Of a stretch of 64,000 nt of DNA, positions 63,108-64,000 are shown piece by piece. The notes beneath the pieces were generated by a model, which saw nothing but the letters and a program-made list of their open reading frames with translations, had not been told where the DNA came from and searched no databases. Position 1 is the stretch's first letter. Every line of letters begins with the position of its first letter. A program made the translations under genes and the position numbers. The DNA is from Rhodococcus wratislaviensis (GTDB taxonomy: Bacteria > Actinomycetota > Actinomycetes > Mycobacteriales > Mycobacteriaceae), in contig NZ_UAUI01000003.1 of NCBI RefSeq assembly GCF_900455735.1, positions 62,001 to 126,000 on the forward strand, written 5' to 3'.

Positions 63108-64000
63108 GTGAGCACGAAAATCGAACAACTGGAGTTCCAGGCGGAGACCCGCCAGCTCCTGGACCTCATGATCCACTCGGTGTACTCCAACAAGGACTCG
63201 TTCCTGCGGGAGCTCATCTCCAACGCCTCCGATGCGCTGGACAAGTTGCGGCTCGAAGCCTTCCGCAACAAGGAACTCCACGTCGACACGTCGGATCTGC
63301 ACATCGAGATCGAGGTGGACGCGGAGCAGCGCACGCTCACCGTCCGCGACAACGGCATCGGCATGTCCCACGAGGAGGTCGTCGACCTCATCGGCACGCT
63401 GGCCAAGTCCGGCACCGCAGACCTGCGCCGCAAGTTGAAGGAAGCGAAGGACGCCGCCGCCTCCGAGGAACTGATCGGACAGTTCGGCATCGGCTTCTAC
63501 TCGACGTTCATGGTCGCCGACAAGGTCACGCTGCTGACGCGGAAGGCCGGCGAGAGCGAGGCCACGCGCTGGGAGTCGAGCGGCGAGGCCACCTACACGA
63601 TCGAGGCGGTCGACGACGCCCCGCAAGGCAGCTCCGTCACCCTGCACCTCAAGCCCGAGGACGCCGAGGATCACCTGCACGACTACACGTCGGAACGGAA
63701 GATCAAGGAACTCGTCAAGCGTTACTCCGACTTCATCGCGTGGCCGATCCGGATGAACGTCGAGCGCACGGTCCCCGCGGAGGGCGACGGCGAGGACGAG
63801 GTCACCACGACGTCCGAGACGATCAACTCGATGAAGGCGCTGTGGGCGCGCTCGAAGGACGACGTCTCCGAAGAAGAGTACAAGGAGTTCTACAAGCACA
63901 TCGCCCACGCCTGGGACGATCCGCTCGAGGTCATCCCGATGAAAGCGGAGGGCACGTTCGAGTTCCAGGCCCTGCTGTTCATCCCGTCCCACGCCCCGTT
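63108..64000 (+). CDS. htpG: Molecular chaperone HtpG (Hsp90), N-terminal part
   Basis: The gene runs off the right edge after about 297 codons. The GTG at 63108 has AAGGG seven bases upstream and gives MSTKIEQLEFQAETRQLLDL. The Hsp90 ATP-binding motifs are in order: ELISNASDALDKLR, DNGIGMSHEEV, GTLAKSG and GQFGIGFYS, followed by the start of the middle domain. HtpG is a dimeric ATP-dependent chaperone induced by heat. No HrcA/CIRCE element is seen in the 120 bases upstream. Confidence 0.96.
   Translation, partial: MSTKIEQLEFQAETRQLLDLMIHSVYSNKDSFLRELISNASDALDKLRLEAFRNKELHVDTSDLHIEIEVDAEQRTLTVRDNGIGMSHEEVVDLIGTLAKSGTADLRRKLKEAKDAAASEELIGQFGIGFYSTFMVADKVTLLTRKAGESEATRWESSGEATYTIEAVDDAPQGSSVTLHLKPEDAEDHLHDYTSERKIKELVKRYSDFIAWPIRMNVERTVPAEGDGEDEVTTTSETINSMKALWARSKDDVSEEEYKEFYKHIAHAWDDPLEVIPMKAEGTFEFQALLFIPSHAP

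Overview
The window is high-GC actinobacterial chromosome, most like Rhodococcus. It has mycothiol chemistry (Mca), mycobacterial-type DUF3558, DUF4307 and DUF4245 proteins, a PknK-like kinase, many GTG starts and several leaderless-looking promoters. From memory, the gene order matches the Mycobacterium tuberculosis block Rv1074c-Rv1112: fadA3, SGNH hydrolase, cbs, metB, greA, DUF4307, mca, Rv1083, Rv1084, hemolysin III, Z-prenyl synthase, coaA, glyA, phoH2, fum, glpX, xseB/xseA, Rv1109c, ispH, Rv1111c, ychF. Species cannot be fixed from the sequence alone. It is ordinary core chromosome: no prophage, insertion sequence, CRISPR, rRNA or tRNA was seen.

Layout. 1-8.4 kb: start of a flavodoxin-fold reductase, catalase katA, a large PknK-type kinase/ATPase, then nitroreductase, rRNA-type methyltransferase and a Bax-inhibitor-like membrane protein. 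8.4-16.8 kb: a broken DUF1330 gene, thiolase, SGNH hydrolase, the sulfur amino acid genes cbs and metB with a lipoprotein between them, threonine dehydratase, and an ApbE-like protein with a tiny secreted partner. 17-30 kb: a lytic transglycosylase/NlpC fusion, greA, the mca cluster, hemolysin III, short-chain Z-prenyl synthase, coaA, a metallopeptidase, glyA, and phoH2 preceded by a 36-codon ORF. 30-41 kb: epoxide hydrolase, a beta-lactamase-fold lipoprotein, a DesA2-like protein, fum, glpX, xseAB, a lipid-droplet-type protein, ispH and DUF6542. 41-58 kb: rmuC facing sbcDC across a tandem hairpin repeat, AI-2E transporter, cstA-ybdD, a GltB-like FMN enzyme, dispanin, ychF, an HxlR/MFS divergent pair, an alpha/beta hydrolase, DUF1304, cupin and a LuxR regulator. 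58-64 kb: an EF-G paralogue, SRPBCC, a PhoD phosphatase, DUF4287 and the start of htpG.

Themes. Cbs and MetB are the two enzymes of sulfur transfer between homocysteine and cysteine. Mca handles mycothiol conjugates. KatA, nitroreductase and the HxlR/MFS pair fit stress and xenobiotic defence. RmuC, SbcCD and XseAB form a DNA-repair group.

The most interesting non-coding signals are: (1) a family of palindromes at gene ends, several flanked by small GC hairpins with TCC/GGA loops and a TAG stop codon at the element edge, one of which truncates the DUF1330 remnant; (2) twin GTCT-N7-AGAC dyads placed exactly over two leaderless divergent promoters of the HxlR/MFS pair; (3) three tandem TGGGGC-ACC-GCCCCA hairpins between rmuC and sbcD; (4) a 36-codon ORF whose stop codon lies in the phoH2 ribosome binding site; (5) a TetR-type dyad in front of hemolysin III.
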